Positions 29,185 through 37,063 of a stretch of DNA of 64,000 nt are shown in pieces. The stretch is taken from NCBI RefSeq assembly GCF_900188005.1, contig NZ_FZNR01000004.1, positions 514,874-578,873 of the forward strand. Direction: 5' to 3'. Position numbers and translations under genes: made by a program. The notes below the pieces were generated by a model. It saw only the letters and a program-made list of their open reading frames with translations, was not told the origin of the DNA and made no database searches. Source of the stretch: Actinoplanes regularis. Its GTDB lineage: Bacteria > Actinomycetota > Actinomycetes > Mycobacteriales > Micromonosporaceae. How positions within the stretch are numbered: the first letter of the stretch is position 1; the number at the start of each line of letters is the position of its first letter.

Positions 29185-29769
29185 TCAGCCGGTCGGGGCG
29201 ACCATGGCAGCGACCTTGCGGAATGTGTCCGGCAGTGACGTCTCCGGGTGGTCGAGCCAGTACTGGACGCTGGTGCGCAACGCGGTCATGAACGTTGCGA
29301 CCAGCGCCCGGGCCCGTAGCTCCGAGTCCGGGCCCGGAACCCGGGCGGCGACCACGCCGGCGAGGTCGCGCTCGATCGCCGTGTACGCCGCGATCTGGTG
29401 CGCGAGATGGTTCGGGTCACGATGCAGCTCGCGACGCTGGCTCAACCAGGTGGTGTCGGCGTCGGTGAACGCCTCGGTCAGCAGCCCCTGGGCCGCACCG
29501 GTGAGCACCGTCCACGGGTCGGCGGCCGGCTGTTGCCGGATCGACTCGCACAGCCGGCGCATCCGGTAGGCGTCGCGGTAGTAGAAGACTTCTTCCTTGT
29601 TCGCGAAATAGTTCGTGAACGTTCGCCGTGAGACCCCCGCCGCTTCCGCGATGGCGTCGATCGTGACATTGTCCGCGCCACGCTCGGCCGCCAGCCGGAC
29701 GGCAGCCTCGTGCAGTGCCATCCGGGTGGCCAACTTCTTGCGTTCGCGCAGCCCGAGATTCTCCTCCAC
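29185..29769 (-). CDS. TetR-family transcriptional regulator
   Basis: 194 residues. The N-terminal HTH (residues ~15-60) has GADNVTIDAIAEAAGVSRRTFTNYFANKEEVF, the standard TetR pattern. The C-terminal domain has the MftR-like form seen in actinobacteria (WLDHPETSLPDTFRKVAAMV). It is divergent from the YbhN-like membrane protein gene and may regulate it, and it is the closest regulator gene to the 3' end of the megasynthase. Start GTG 29769. Confidence 0.92.
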   Translation of the reverse strand: MEENLGLRERKKLATRMALHEAAVRLAAERGADNVTIDAIAEAAGVSRRTFTNYFANKEEVFYYRDAYRMRRLCESIRQQPAADPWTVLTGAAQGLLTEAFTDADTTWLSQRRELHRDPNHLAHQIAAYTAIERDLAGVVAARVPGPDSELRARALVATFMTALRTSVQYWLDHPETSLPDTFRKVAAMVAPTG

Positions 29770-29780
29770 ACCGCAACCCT

Positions 29781-29830
29781 AGTGCGACATGGGCCACTTC
29801 TCAAAGTGCAAACTTGCCTGGAGTGCAAAG
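29781..29830. promoter_or_regulatory. Candidate TetR-protein operator in the divergent gap
   Basis: The 65-bp gap holds AAGTGCAAACTT (29804-29815, palindromic in its outer four bases), a second AGTGCAAAG copy at 29823-29831, and an AGTG-N10-CACT inverted pair at 29781-29798. These are the only repeated elements between the two starts. Confidence 0.4.
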
Positions 29831-29834
29831 AAGG

Positions 29835-31361
29835 ATGAGGCTGAGTGGCGTGAACACCGGGAGGGACGCCGCACATCGGCCACGGAGATGGCGATGGCTG
29901 CCAAAATTCGCCGCGCTCGTGCTCATCGTGGCCGCCGTCTCGGTCACGATGTACGGCTGCCTTCCGGCCCCCGGCGCCATCTGGGCCATCCTGCGTACGG
30001 CGGACGTGCGCTGGGTGGTCGCCGCGCTCGCCGCGCAGGTGGTGTCGCAGGCCGCTTTCGCCCTGCAACAACGCCACCTGCTCCGGGCCGCGGGGGTGAC
30101 CGTCTCCCCGGTGACGGCCCTGGCCATCACCTACAGCAGGTCCGCGATCAGCCTGGTCCTGCCGGCCGGGTCGGCGGTGTCGGCGGCCTATGCCGTCCAG
30201 CAGTACCGGCGCCGCGGCGCGACCGCCGCCACCGCCGCCACGGTCACCGCCCTGTCCCTGATCGCCTCCATGACCGGCCTGCTCGCGGTCTGCGTCCTGG
30301 CATTCGGCCCGACCGTGCTCCTGACCTGGTGGCACTCGGCCTCCTACGAGGCGATCGCCGCCGCCGTCGTGCTGATCTCCGCCCTGATCACAGCGATCCG
30401 CACCCGCCCTCGCAACCCGCGACCAGCCCACCCGAACCACCTGCCATCTGCAACTGACAGCAGTGGCCAGCTGCCTTCCGCAGCGAACGGCGCTGCCTCG
30501 CTCCTTTCCACAATGGGCGGCGGTGGTCCGCTGCCGTCCCAGACGGGCGGCGGTGACTTGCTGCCTTCCGCAACGGGCGGCAGTGGTCAGCTGCCTTCCG
30601 CGGCGGGCGGCGCTGGCTTGCTGCTTTCCGCAATGGGCGGCGGTGGTTCGCTGCCGTCGCAAAGGGGCGGTGGTGGCTTGCTGCCTTCCGCAATGGGTGG
30701 CGGTGGTTCGCTGCCGTCGCAAAGGGGCGGTGGTGGCTTGCTGCCTTCCGCAACGGACGACAGTGGGCAACAGCCTTCCGCGGCGGGCAGCGGTGGTTCG
30801 CTGCTTTCCGTAAAGGAAGGTAGTGGCTCACTGCGTGCCGCGTGGAAGGGCGGCGATTCGCTGTTGCCTGTGGGCTTGGCCAGCGGCGCGTTCCGGAAAC
30901 TCGCTGCCCGGATCCGCCGGGAGTGGACGGCGGCAGTGACCGCCGCCCGTTCGATCCGTCCCCGCGACGGCGCCACAGCTGTCCTCTGGTCCGCGCTGAA
31001 CTGGGCCGCGGACGCCTTCTGCCTGGTCGCCGCCGCCCAGGCTTGCGACCTTCCGGCGGGTTGGCGAACCGTCGGCGCCGCCTATCTGGTCGCGCAGGTG
31101 GTCCGTCAGATTCCGCTCAGCCCCGGTGGACTCGGCTTCGTCGAAGCGAGCCTGGTCACCGCCCTGAGCATGGGTGCCTTCCCGGCCGTCGCAACCGCCG
31201 CCGTCCTCGGTTACCGGCTCGTCTCCTTCTGGCTGATCCTGCCGGTCGGCCTGCTCACCTACCTCGGACTGCGCCGTATCCCAGCCCGGCCGATCGGTTT
31301 CTCGATGGCTTCGGTCTTGCGGCCGCGAGTCCCGGCCGCGCTCGTGGAATCGTCGCCCTGA
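29835..31361 (+). CDS. YbhN / lysylphosphatidylglycerol-synthase-like membrane protein with repeat-filled loop
   Basis: About 508 residues of the UPF0104 family (flippase-like integral membrane domain of MprF/AglD type). N-terminal helices include FAALVLIVAAVSVTMYG and VVAALAAQVVSQAAFALQQRHLLRAAG. The C-terminal half has the family signature AQVVRQIPLSPGGLGFVEASLVTAL and the usual last helices. The predicted cytoplasmic loop is expanded by about 15 ten-residue repeats. ATG 29835 is preferred over upstream codons, which overlap the TetR gene; a GTG at 29850 is possible. The role is probably transport or presentation of a lipid-linked molecule. Whether it acts with the lipid-type megasynthase product is speculative. 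Confidence 0.78.
   Translation: MRLSGVNTGRDAAHRPRRWRWLPKFAALVLIVAAVSVTMYGCLPAPGAIWAILRTADVRWVVAALAAQVVSQAAFALQQRHLLRAAGVTVSPVTALAITYSRSAISLVLPAGSAVSAAYAVQQYRRRGATAATAATVTALSLIASMTGLLAVCVLAFGPTVLLTWWHSASYEAIAAAVVLISALITAIRTRPRNPRPAHPNHLPSATDSSGQLPSAANGAASLLSTMGGGGPLPSQTGGGDLLPSATGGSGQLPSAAGGAGLLLSAMGGGGSLPSQRGGGGLLPSAMGGGGSLPSQRGGGGLLPSATDDSGQQPSAAGSGGSLLSVKEGSGSLRAAWKGGDSLLPVGLASGAFRKLAARIRREWTAAVTAARSIRPRDGATAVLWSALNWAADAFCLVAAAQACDLPAGWRTVGAAYLVAQVVRQIPLSPGGLGFVEASLVTALSMGAFPAVATAAVLGYRLVSFWLILPVGLLTYLGLRRIPARPIGFSMASVLRPRVPAALVESSP
30440..30870 (+). repeat. 30-bp coding repeats in the YbhN-like protein
   Basis: Ten-residue units such as LPSATGGSGQ, LLSAMGGGGS and LPSQRGGGGL, about 15 copies, with a 60-bp higher-order period in the best part (30640-30760). 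They form a Ser/Gly-rich loop between membrane segments, like the linkers of the megasynthase. Confidence 0.9.
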
Positions 31362-31604
31362 CGCGGAGGCTGCCCGGGTCGATCTGTCCCGCTGGGGCGG
31401 GGCTCTCTGGGTCGATCTGTCGCGGTGACACGAACACGAAGGTCGCCGAGGTCGCTTTATTGCGCTGACGCGGAGGCTGCCCGGGCCGATCTTGTTGCGC
31501 TGGAGCGGAGGCTCCCGGAGTGGATCTGTCCCGGCGATTTGGCGGGCCCCGAGCGGAATTGGCGCGCTGGCGCGGTGACCGTGGTCCGGCTGTGCCGTTT
31601 CCTG
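31362..31604. repeat. Degenerate intergenic repeats
   Basis: Short imperfect units around GACGCGGAGGCTGCCCGGG and GATCTGTC recur between 31362 and 31530, in the gap between convergent genes. There is no supported coding sequence. Confidence 0.55.
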
Positions 31605-32204
31605 TCAGTCGAAGTGCAGCCCGCCCGTCCGGGTGCGCTTGAGCTCGAAGAATCCCGGATAGTTCGCCATGGTCCGGGCGGCGTCGAAGAGGCGGGCGGC
31701 TTCCTCGCCGCGTGGGATCCGGTTGAGGACCGGGCCGAAGAAGGCCACTCCGTCGATGTGGATCGTCGGGGTGCCGACATCCTCGCCGACCGGGTCCATG
31801 CCCTCGTGGTGGCACTTGCGCAGGGCTTCATCCCAATCGGTCACGTGCGCGGCCTCCGCCAGCGAGGCGGGTAGGCCCACCTCGGCGAGCGCCTGTGGGA
31901 TCACCGCCGTGAAGTCCTTCTGGCCCTGTTTGTGGATGCGGGTGCCGAGCGCGGTGTAGAGGTCGCCGAGCACCTGCTCGCCGTGCTGCTCGGCGGCGGC
32001 GGTCACTACCCTGGCCAGGCCGAGCGAGCGGTCGACGAGATCGCGGTACCACTCTGGGAGCTCTCGGCCCTCGTTCAACACGTACAGACTCATGGGGCGG
32101 AAGCGCAGGTCGAAGTCGCGCAACGGGCGGACCTCGAGGATCCAGCGCGACGTGATCCAGGCGAACGGGCAGGCGGCGTCGAAATACAGGTCGACAGTGG
32201 TCAT
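31605..32204 (-). CDS. DsbA-fold oxidoreductase (mycothiol nitroreductase-like)
   Basis: 199-residue thioredoxin-fold protein with an inserted helical domain, like the mycobacterial mycothiol-dependent nitroreductase Rv2466c. It has [22 protein letters not shown] at the N-terminus and [10 protein letters not shown] (cis-Pro loop) near residue 150. The active site reads CPFA, so the second cysteine of CPxC is missing and a monothiol mechanism with mycothiol is more likely than disulfide exchange. ATG 32204 is chosen because GAGGAG lies 7 bp upstream; the in-frame GTG at 32219 would overlap that site. Confidence 0.82.
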   Translation of the reverse strand: MTTVDLYFDAACPFAWITSRWILEVRPLRDFDLRFRPMSLYVLNEGRELPEWYRDLVDRSLGLARVVTAAAEQHGEQVLGDLYTALGTRIHKQGQKDFTAVIPQALAEVGLPASLAEAAHVTDWDEALRKCHHEGMDPVGEDVGTPTIHIDGVAFFGPVLNRIPRGEEAARLFDAARTMANYPGFFELKRTRTGGLHFD

Positions 32205-32479
32205 CAGAATGCTCCTCACTGAGTTGCCGGGCCAACGCTAGGGCCTGGAATCGTCCGTCCCAAGTGCCAATCCTGGCGCAAGCGAATGGGCCAATGCATC
32301 GGACCAGCGTGGTACGCCGAACATCAGACCCTGGTCTGATGCGGCCCCGCGTCGCGCTGAATAGGTTCGATGCCATGGATGCCGAAACGTCGCCGGTTCG
32401 AGGCCACGCGCAGGGAGTTCAGTTGGGTGCCGGGTCTTGGCCCGGCTTGGCCGGGCGGGGTGTCGCCGTCCGCTCGCAA

Positions 32480-32800
32480 TCCGGTCTGGTTGGACAGGCT
32501 ATCGGTCGCCCGTCCCGAATCCGGTCGGGCTGAGAAGGACGCCGGTCGTTCGTCCGTAACCCGGTTGGGCTGAGCGGGGTGCCGGTCGTTCGTCCGCGGT
32601 TCGGTTGGGCTGAGCGGGGTGCTGGTCGCTTGTCCGGAACCCGGTCGGGTTGGGCAACGGTGCTGGTCGTTCGTCCGCGGTTCGGTTGGGCTGAGCGGGG
32701 TGCTGGTCGCTTGTCCGGAACCCGGTCGGGTTGGGCAACGGTGCTGGTCGCTCGTTTGCAGTCGGGTTCGGTCCGGCAACGTGTCGGTCGCCTGTCCCCA
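32480..32800. repeat. Intergenic ~40-bp tandem repeats with 81-bp higher-order unit
   Basis: Units containing CGGTTGGGCTGAGCGGGGTG and CTGGTCGTTCGTCCG alternate. An 81-bp double unit starting at 32601 is repeated at 32682 almost without change. The gap 32205-32879 holds no supported gene apart from this array; antisense frames across it are Pro/Arg/Thr repeats. Confidence 0.88.
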
Positions 32801-32879
32801 GTCCGGCCCGGCCGGGCCGGGCGTTGACCGTCAGGTCTCGGCTGGTCTGGTGGCGGTGCTGAGGACTCGGCTGGGCAGG

Positions 32880-33221
32880 TCAGTTCGAGGGGTCCGCGAC
32901 CCCGACCATTGCCGCGTCGAGGATGCCGTATCGGGCCATCACGGCGGCGCGGCGAGCGTGGTTGACCGTGCGGACCCGGCGGGCGATGAAGAAGACGTCG
33001 ATCAGGGACCAGACGCCGAGGCCGCCGAGAGTGAAGAGCATGGCGATCGAACGGCCGGTGTCGCCGAGATAGAAGCGGTGGCCGCCGAAGATGCCGGCGG
33101 CGCACCAGATCGCGTACGCAATCCTGGGGTTCTTCTTGATTGCGTCGTATTCCGACTCGGCGCGCAGCAAACGCAGACGCTCCCATTCCGGAAGGACGGC
33201 CTGGCCCTGCTCTAATTCCAT
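32880..33221 (-). CDS. TM2-domain membrane protein
   Basis: 113 residues. KNPRIAYAIWCAAGIFGGHRFYLGDTGRSIAMLFTLGGLGVWSLIDVFFI spans a TM2 domain: two helices joined by the GxHRFYLG turn and ending in D. This family sits in the cytoplasmic membrane and has no firmly known function. A short charged N-terminus and a basic C-terminus flank it. The gene is isolated between two repeat arrays. Confidence 0.85.
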   Translation of the reverse strand: MELEQGQAVLPEWERLRLLRAESEYDAIKKNPRIAYAIWCAAGIFGGHRFYLGDTGRSIAMLFTLGGLGVWSLIDVFFIARRVRTVNHARRAAVMARYGILDAAMVGVADPSN

Positions 33222-33239
33222 TCGGGCAACGATAGCGGT

Positions 33240-33720
33240 CCGGACGCCAGCGGTCCCACCGCCAGCGATCCGGGAATCAATGGTCCCGGAACCAGCGGTC
33301 GCGGCGCCAGGGATCCGTTCCCGCGCGAGCGGTGAGGGGAACTGGCGGTTCTGGCACTGAGTGGACCCCCGGGTCCCCGATTGGTGGTCTTGGGCTGGGC
33401 TGGACTAAACCCTCGGGTCCGCGGTTGGTGGTTCTGGCGCTTGGCGACCCTACCCTCGGGTCTGCGGTTGGTGGTTCTGGCACTTGGTGGGTCCAAGCCC
33501 TCGGGTCCGCGATTGGTGGTTCTGGCGCCTGGCGGGACCAAACCCTCGAGTTAGCGGTTGGTGGTCTTGGCGGTGCGCGGGACCTTACCCTCGGGTTCGC
33601 GGTTGGTTGCTCTGGTGCTGGGTGGGCCCGGGCCCACGGTTGATGGCCCTGGCGCTGGCCGGACCCCGGGGTCCGAGGTGCTGGAACCGATGGTCCCGGC
33701 GCTCCGTGGGCGGAGCGGCC
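33240..33720. repeat. Intergenic ~45-bp tandem repeats
   Basis: CCCTCGGGT...GCGGTTGGTGGTTCTGG units recur near 33410, 33453, 33497, 33543 and 33588, with more degenerate copies on either side. The period is 43-46 bp and not a multiple of three. It fills the gap between the TM2 gene and the methyltransferase gene; no supported gene. Confidence 0.85.
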
Positions 33721-33733
33721 CCGGCGAACGTGA

Positions 33734-34528
33734 TCAGGGTTTGCGGGCGACGGCTCCGAAGAGGGAGGCCTCGACCGGCGTCGGGTGCTCCTCGGCGGCC
33801 GGGTCGGGACGCCATTCGCTGATCGCGGAGACGCCAGGTTCGATCAGTTCGAGGCCGGTGAAGAACTCCTCGAAGCCGGCGCGGGTGCGCGGATGGACGT
33901 CCGAACGCCCGGTTCGCAGTGATTCGTCCCAGCTTGCCTTCAACTCCGGGGTCAGGAAGTCGGTGGTCGCCATCGTCATCGTCAGGTAGCTGCCGGAGGG
34001 CAGGGCGTCGACCAGGGTGCGGACGATCTCCACGGAACGGGCGTGCTCGGGCAGGAAATGTACGACCGCCACGAGGATCAGTGCGACCGGCTGGGACAGG
34101 TCGAGGATCTCCAGCGAGGTCAGGATCCTCGCCGGATCGCGCAGGTCCGCCTCCAGGTAGCGGGTCTGGCCCTCCGGGGTGCTGGTCAGCAGCGCCCGGG
34201 CGTGGACCATCACCATCGGGTCGTTGTCGACGTAGACGATCCGGCTCTCCGGGGCGACGCGTTGCGCCACCTGGTGCGTGTTGTCCGCGGTGGGCAGGCC
34301 GGTGCCGATGTCCAGGAACTGGCGGATGCCGGCCTCGCCGGCCAGAAAACCGACCGCGCGTCGCAGGAAGGCGCGGTTGGCCCGGGCCGCTGTGCGAGCA
34401 GCGGGGTATGCCTTGGCGAGCAGGTCGCCGGACTCTCGATCGGCAGCGAAGTTGTCCTTGCCACCCAGCCAGTAGTTGTACCGGCGGGCCGGGTGCGGGA
34501 CCCCGGTGTCGAGCTTGTCGATCGTCAC
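33734..34528 (-). CDS. SAM-dependent methyltransferase, DUF574 family
   Basis: 264 residues. Starts with the DUF574 signature HPARRYNYWLGGKDNFAADR, then FLDIGTGLPTADNTH as the SAM-binding loop, VYVDNDPMVMVHARALL, and a VALILVAVVHFL segment. The family is expanded in actinomycetes with unknown substrates. Start GTG 34528. It stands alone here; members are often found near DUF397 genes, but the one in this window is about 27 kb away. Confidence 0.93.
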   Translation of the reverse strand: MTIDKLDTGVPHPARRYNYWLGGKDNFAADRESGDLLAKAYPAARTAARANRAFLRRAVGFLAGEAGIRQFLDIGTGLPTADNTHQVAQRVAPESRIVYVDNDPMVMVHARALLTSTPEGQTRYLEADLRDPARILTSLEILDLSQPVALILVAVVHFLPEHARSVEIVRTLVDALPSGSYLTMTMATTDFLTPELKASWDESLRTGRSDVHPRTRAGFEEFFTGLELIEPGVSAISEWRPDPAAEEHPTPVEASLFGAVARKP

Positions 34529-34654
34529 GCCGAAGATCCTAATAGGAAGCGGGGTGTGGCGACATCGGCCGCCGGGCGGTCACTGTTCGTGATCGATTAT
34601 GTGCCCAGAGTATGGTGATTTGTCGATCGGCGCCGAACGCGGCACTATGCACGG

Positions 34655-35569
34655 GTGCAGCGTTACCGAGTCGGAATCTTGGCTGTGGCGGCGGTCGTGG
34701 TCTTCGGCGGCGGCGGCCTGATCTATGCGGGTCTCAGCGACGGCTCCGGAGGTGAGGGCCTGCTTCCGAGCGCGCTCAACCTCGGCGGGCCGACCGCTTC
34801 GCCCACGCCGACCGGGCCCAGTCCCGAGGAGTTGGCGAAGGCTGAGCGCCTCAAGCGGGAGAAACAGCTCACCGCCGCGTTGAAGAAGCTGACTGCCACG
34901 TCACCGGAGTTCTCCGTCGCGGTCCAGGACAAGAAGACCGGTGAGACGTACGCCTACCGGGGCGATGAGCAGTACGACACCGCCAGCATCGTCAAGGCGC
35001 AGATCCTCGCCTGCATGCTGCTCAAGGACCAGGACGCCGACCGCGAGCCCAGCGCCAGCGAGATGAACCTCGCCAAGCCGATGATCCAGCTCAGCGACAA
35101 CAATGCGACCACCGCACTGTTCACGAAGATCGGCGGTACGGCCGCGGTCACCAAGTGCAACAAGCGGTTCGGGCTGACCGACACCAACGTCGTCACCTCG
35201 TGGGGTTTGACCAAGACCACCGCGCGCGACCAGATCAAGCTGCTCGCCGAGCTCGTCGACACCAAGGGCCCGCTGGACGCTGACTCCCGCAAGGCCGCGT
35301 TCAAGCTGATGAACACGGTCAACGCTCAGCAGGACTGGGGCGTCCCGGCGATCGCCAAGACCGGCGAGACGTTCACTGTCAAGAACGGCTGGGACACCCG
35401 ATCGGCGGACGGCGGCCTCTGGGCGGTCAACACGATCGGCCGCGTCATCGACGGCGAGGACGTGGACGTGTCGGTCGCCGTGCTCTCCCACAACAACAAG
35501 TCCCAGGAGAGCGGCATCGTTCTGGTCGAAAAGGTCGCCAAGCTGACCCGGCAGTATCTCAAGTACTGA
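34655..35569 (+). CDS. Exported class A beta-lactamase-like serine hydrolase
   Basis: 304 residues with an N-terminal membrane/signal segment (residues 8-28) and a Pro/Thr linker. The catalytic fold has SIVK (TASIVKAQIL, ~110) as the SxxK motif, SDNNAT (~143) as the SDN motif and KNG (FTVKNGWD, ~245) in place of KTG. The Omega-loop glutamate region is not obvious, so penicillin hydrolysis is uncertain; a peptidoglycan or esterase role is equally possible. Start GTG 34655. It overlaps the convergent membrane-protein gene by 11 bp. Confidence 0.82.
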   Translation: MQRYRVGILAVAAVVVFGGGGLIYAGLSDGSGGEGLLPSALNLGGPTASPTPTGPSPEELAKAERLKREKQLTAALKKLTATSPEFSVAVQDKKTGETYAYRGDEQYDTASIVKAQILACMLLKDQDADREPSASEMNLAKPMIQLSDNNATTALFTKIGGTAAVTKCNKRFGLTDTNVVTSWGLTKTTARDQIKLLAELVDTKGPLDADSRKAAFKLMNTVNAQQDWGVPAIAKTGETFTVKNGWDTRSADGGLWAVNTIGRVIDGEDVDVSVAVLSHNNKSQESGIVLVEKVAKLTRQYLKY

Positions 35570-36128
35570 GCTGATCGCCGCTCTGAGCGGGCTCGGCCGG
35601 CGCCAGGTGCCGGGGCTGATAGCCCCGGCTGGTCCAGCGGCGCCAGCCCCGTTTGAGTAGGTCGATCAGTTTGGTCGTCAATTGGGACAGTGCGATCGGG
35701 CCCAGGATGACGACCGCCAGGATCGGCGCGGTCGGCGCGACACGCGGATCCGCGATGCCTTCGAAGACGATCAACGCCGCGCTGACGCCCAGCAGTATCC
35801 TGACCAGTTCGTCGCCGCGTCGTTGCCATCTCGCTCGGACCGGTGATTCGGGCAGATCGGTGCCGTTGAAGACGGACCTGATGCCGGGCCACGCGGAGGG
35901 TAGCCAGTACGCGATGTTCATCGGCAACGCCACCAGCGTGATCAGCGCGGCGAACGCCGCCGGTCGGGCCCCGACCTGGCCGAGCATGTCCGATATGAAC
36001 ATCGACGCCACCAGGAACGGGATATAGCGCCGAACGAACATGAAGCCGAAGGCGCCGAGCAGAAATGCGAGCATGTAGAGCAGGAGATCGGTCAGTCGTG
36101 GCTTTTTCACCGGATCGACGTCCGTCAT
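35559..36128 (-). CDS. Conserved-looking membrane protein of unknown function
   Basis: 189 residues with four or five hydrophobic segments (LLLYMLAFLLGAFGFMFV, PFLVASMFISDML, AAFAALITLVALPMNI, ILLGVSAALIVFEGI, ILAVVILGPIALSQL) and a basic C-terminus. I recognise no family. ATG 36128 (MTDVDPVKKPRL) is preferred over codons further upstream because the charged start fits a membrane protein. Confidence 0.65.
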   Translation of the reverse strand: MTDVDPVKKPRLTDLLLYMLAFLLGAFGFMFVRRYIPFLVASMFISDMLGQVGARPAAFAALITLVALPMNIAYWLPSAWPGIRSVFNGTDLPESPVRARWQRRGDELVRILLGVSAALIVFEGIADPRVAPTAPILAVVILGPIALSQLTTKLIDLLKRGWRRWTSRGYQPRHLAPAEPAQSGDQLST

Positions 36129-36225
36129 GGCGTCATTGTCGGAGCGGCCGGCAACTCCAGAGGCTGTCACCAATCAAGTGCGATGACCGGCCGAGTTCGC
36201 CGGCCCAACCCCGTCCAGCGCCGGT

Positions 36226-36993
36226 TCAGACGCTGAAGGTCGAGCGGTGGGTCTGCACGTAGTCGGCGTCGCCCAGATATTGGAGGTGGTGGCCGGCGGC
36301 CAGGTGACCCGCGAACGCGGCGTTGCCGGCGGCGGCCTGGGCCCGCATGAAGTCGACCATCGTGTGCAGCCGGACGACCACCGTGTCGATCAGCGCGGCG
36401 CGGGAGAGCGCGTCGAGGGCGTAGCGATCGCAGAACAATCGCAGTCGAGCGGCCTGCTCCGCGGGGTCGCCGAGCGCGTCGGTGCTGCCCGGTGCGGTCA
36501 GCGGCGCCCAGCGGTAGGCGGCGTAGGCGACGTCCCAGAGGCGTGGCCCGGGGCGGGCGTGGTCGAAGTCGAACACCCCGGCTGTCCGGTCGCCGTCCAG
36601 CACGCAGTTGTACGGTGCGTAGTCCCCGTGGCAGATCACCTCGACCGGATCGAGAGCCGGTAGCTGCCATCCGTCGCGGGGTGCGGACCGGGCGAACCCG
36701 GCGGTGGCGTCGTGGTAGGCCCGGAGCAACTCGGCCGCCGACACGAGAGCCGGGACCGAGACCGCGGCCGGGATCAGCGGAAAGTTCGACACCTCACCGG
36801 GCAGGAAGTCGAGAATCTCGTAGCCGTCCTCGGTGACCCCGTGGAACCGCGGCGCGCCGGTGAAGCCGGTGGAGGCGAGGTGCCGGAGCAGGTCGTGGAC
36901 TCGTGGTGACCACGGGCCGGTGGGGCGGTGGACCTTGTCGCCGATGCGGACGACCTCGTTGATGCCGCCGGTCAGGGTCTCGCGTTCGATCAT
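36226..36993 (-). CDS. Aminoglycoside phosphotransferase-family kinase
   Basis: 255 residues with an APH/ChoK-type fold. The catalytic loop is VICHGDYAPYNCVLDG (~118-133, with His-Gly-Asp and Asn), followed by GVFDFDHARPGPRLWDVAYA, where FDFD supplies the metal-binding aspartate. The N-terminal nucleotide lobe is short. Family members phosphorylate small hydroxyl compounds (antibiotics, sugars, choline); the substrate is unknown. Divergent from the Hsp70-like gene. Confidence 0.88.
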   Translation of the reverse strand: MIERETLTGGINEVVRIGDKVHRPTGPWSPRVHDLLRHLASTGFTGAPRFHGVTEDGYEILDFLPGEVSNFPLIPAAVSVPALVSAAELLRAYHDATAGFARSAPRDGWQLPALDPVEVICHGDYAPYNCVLDGDRTAGVFDFDHARPGPRLWDVAYAAYRWAPLTAPGSTDALGDPAEQAARLRLFCDRYALDALSRAALIDTVVVRLHTMVDFMRAQAAAGNAAFAGHLAAGHHLQYLGDADYVQTHRSTFSV

Positions 36994-37063
36994 CGGAACA
37001 TCATCCGAGAAGGGGCCGTCGGCGCGATCGACTCATCGGTGATCTTCTGTTTCACTGTGCTGC

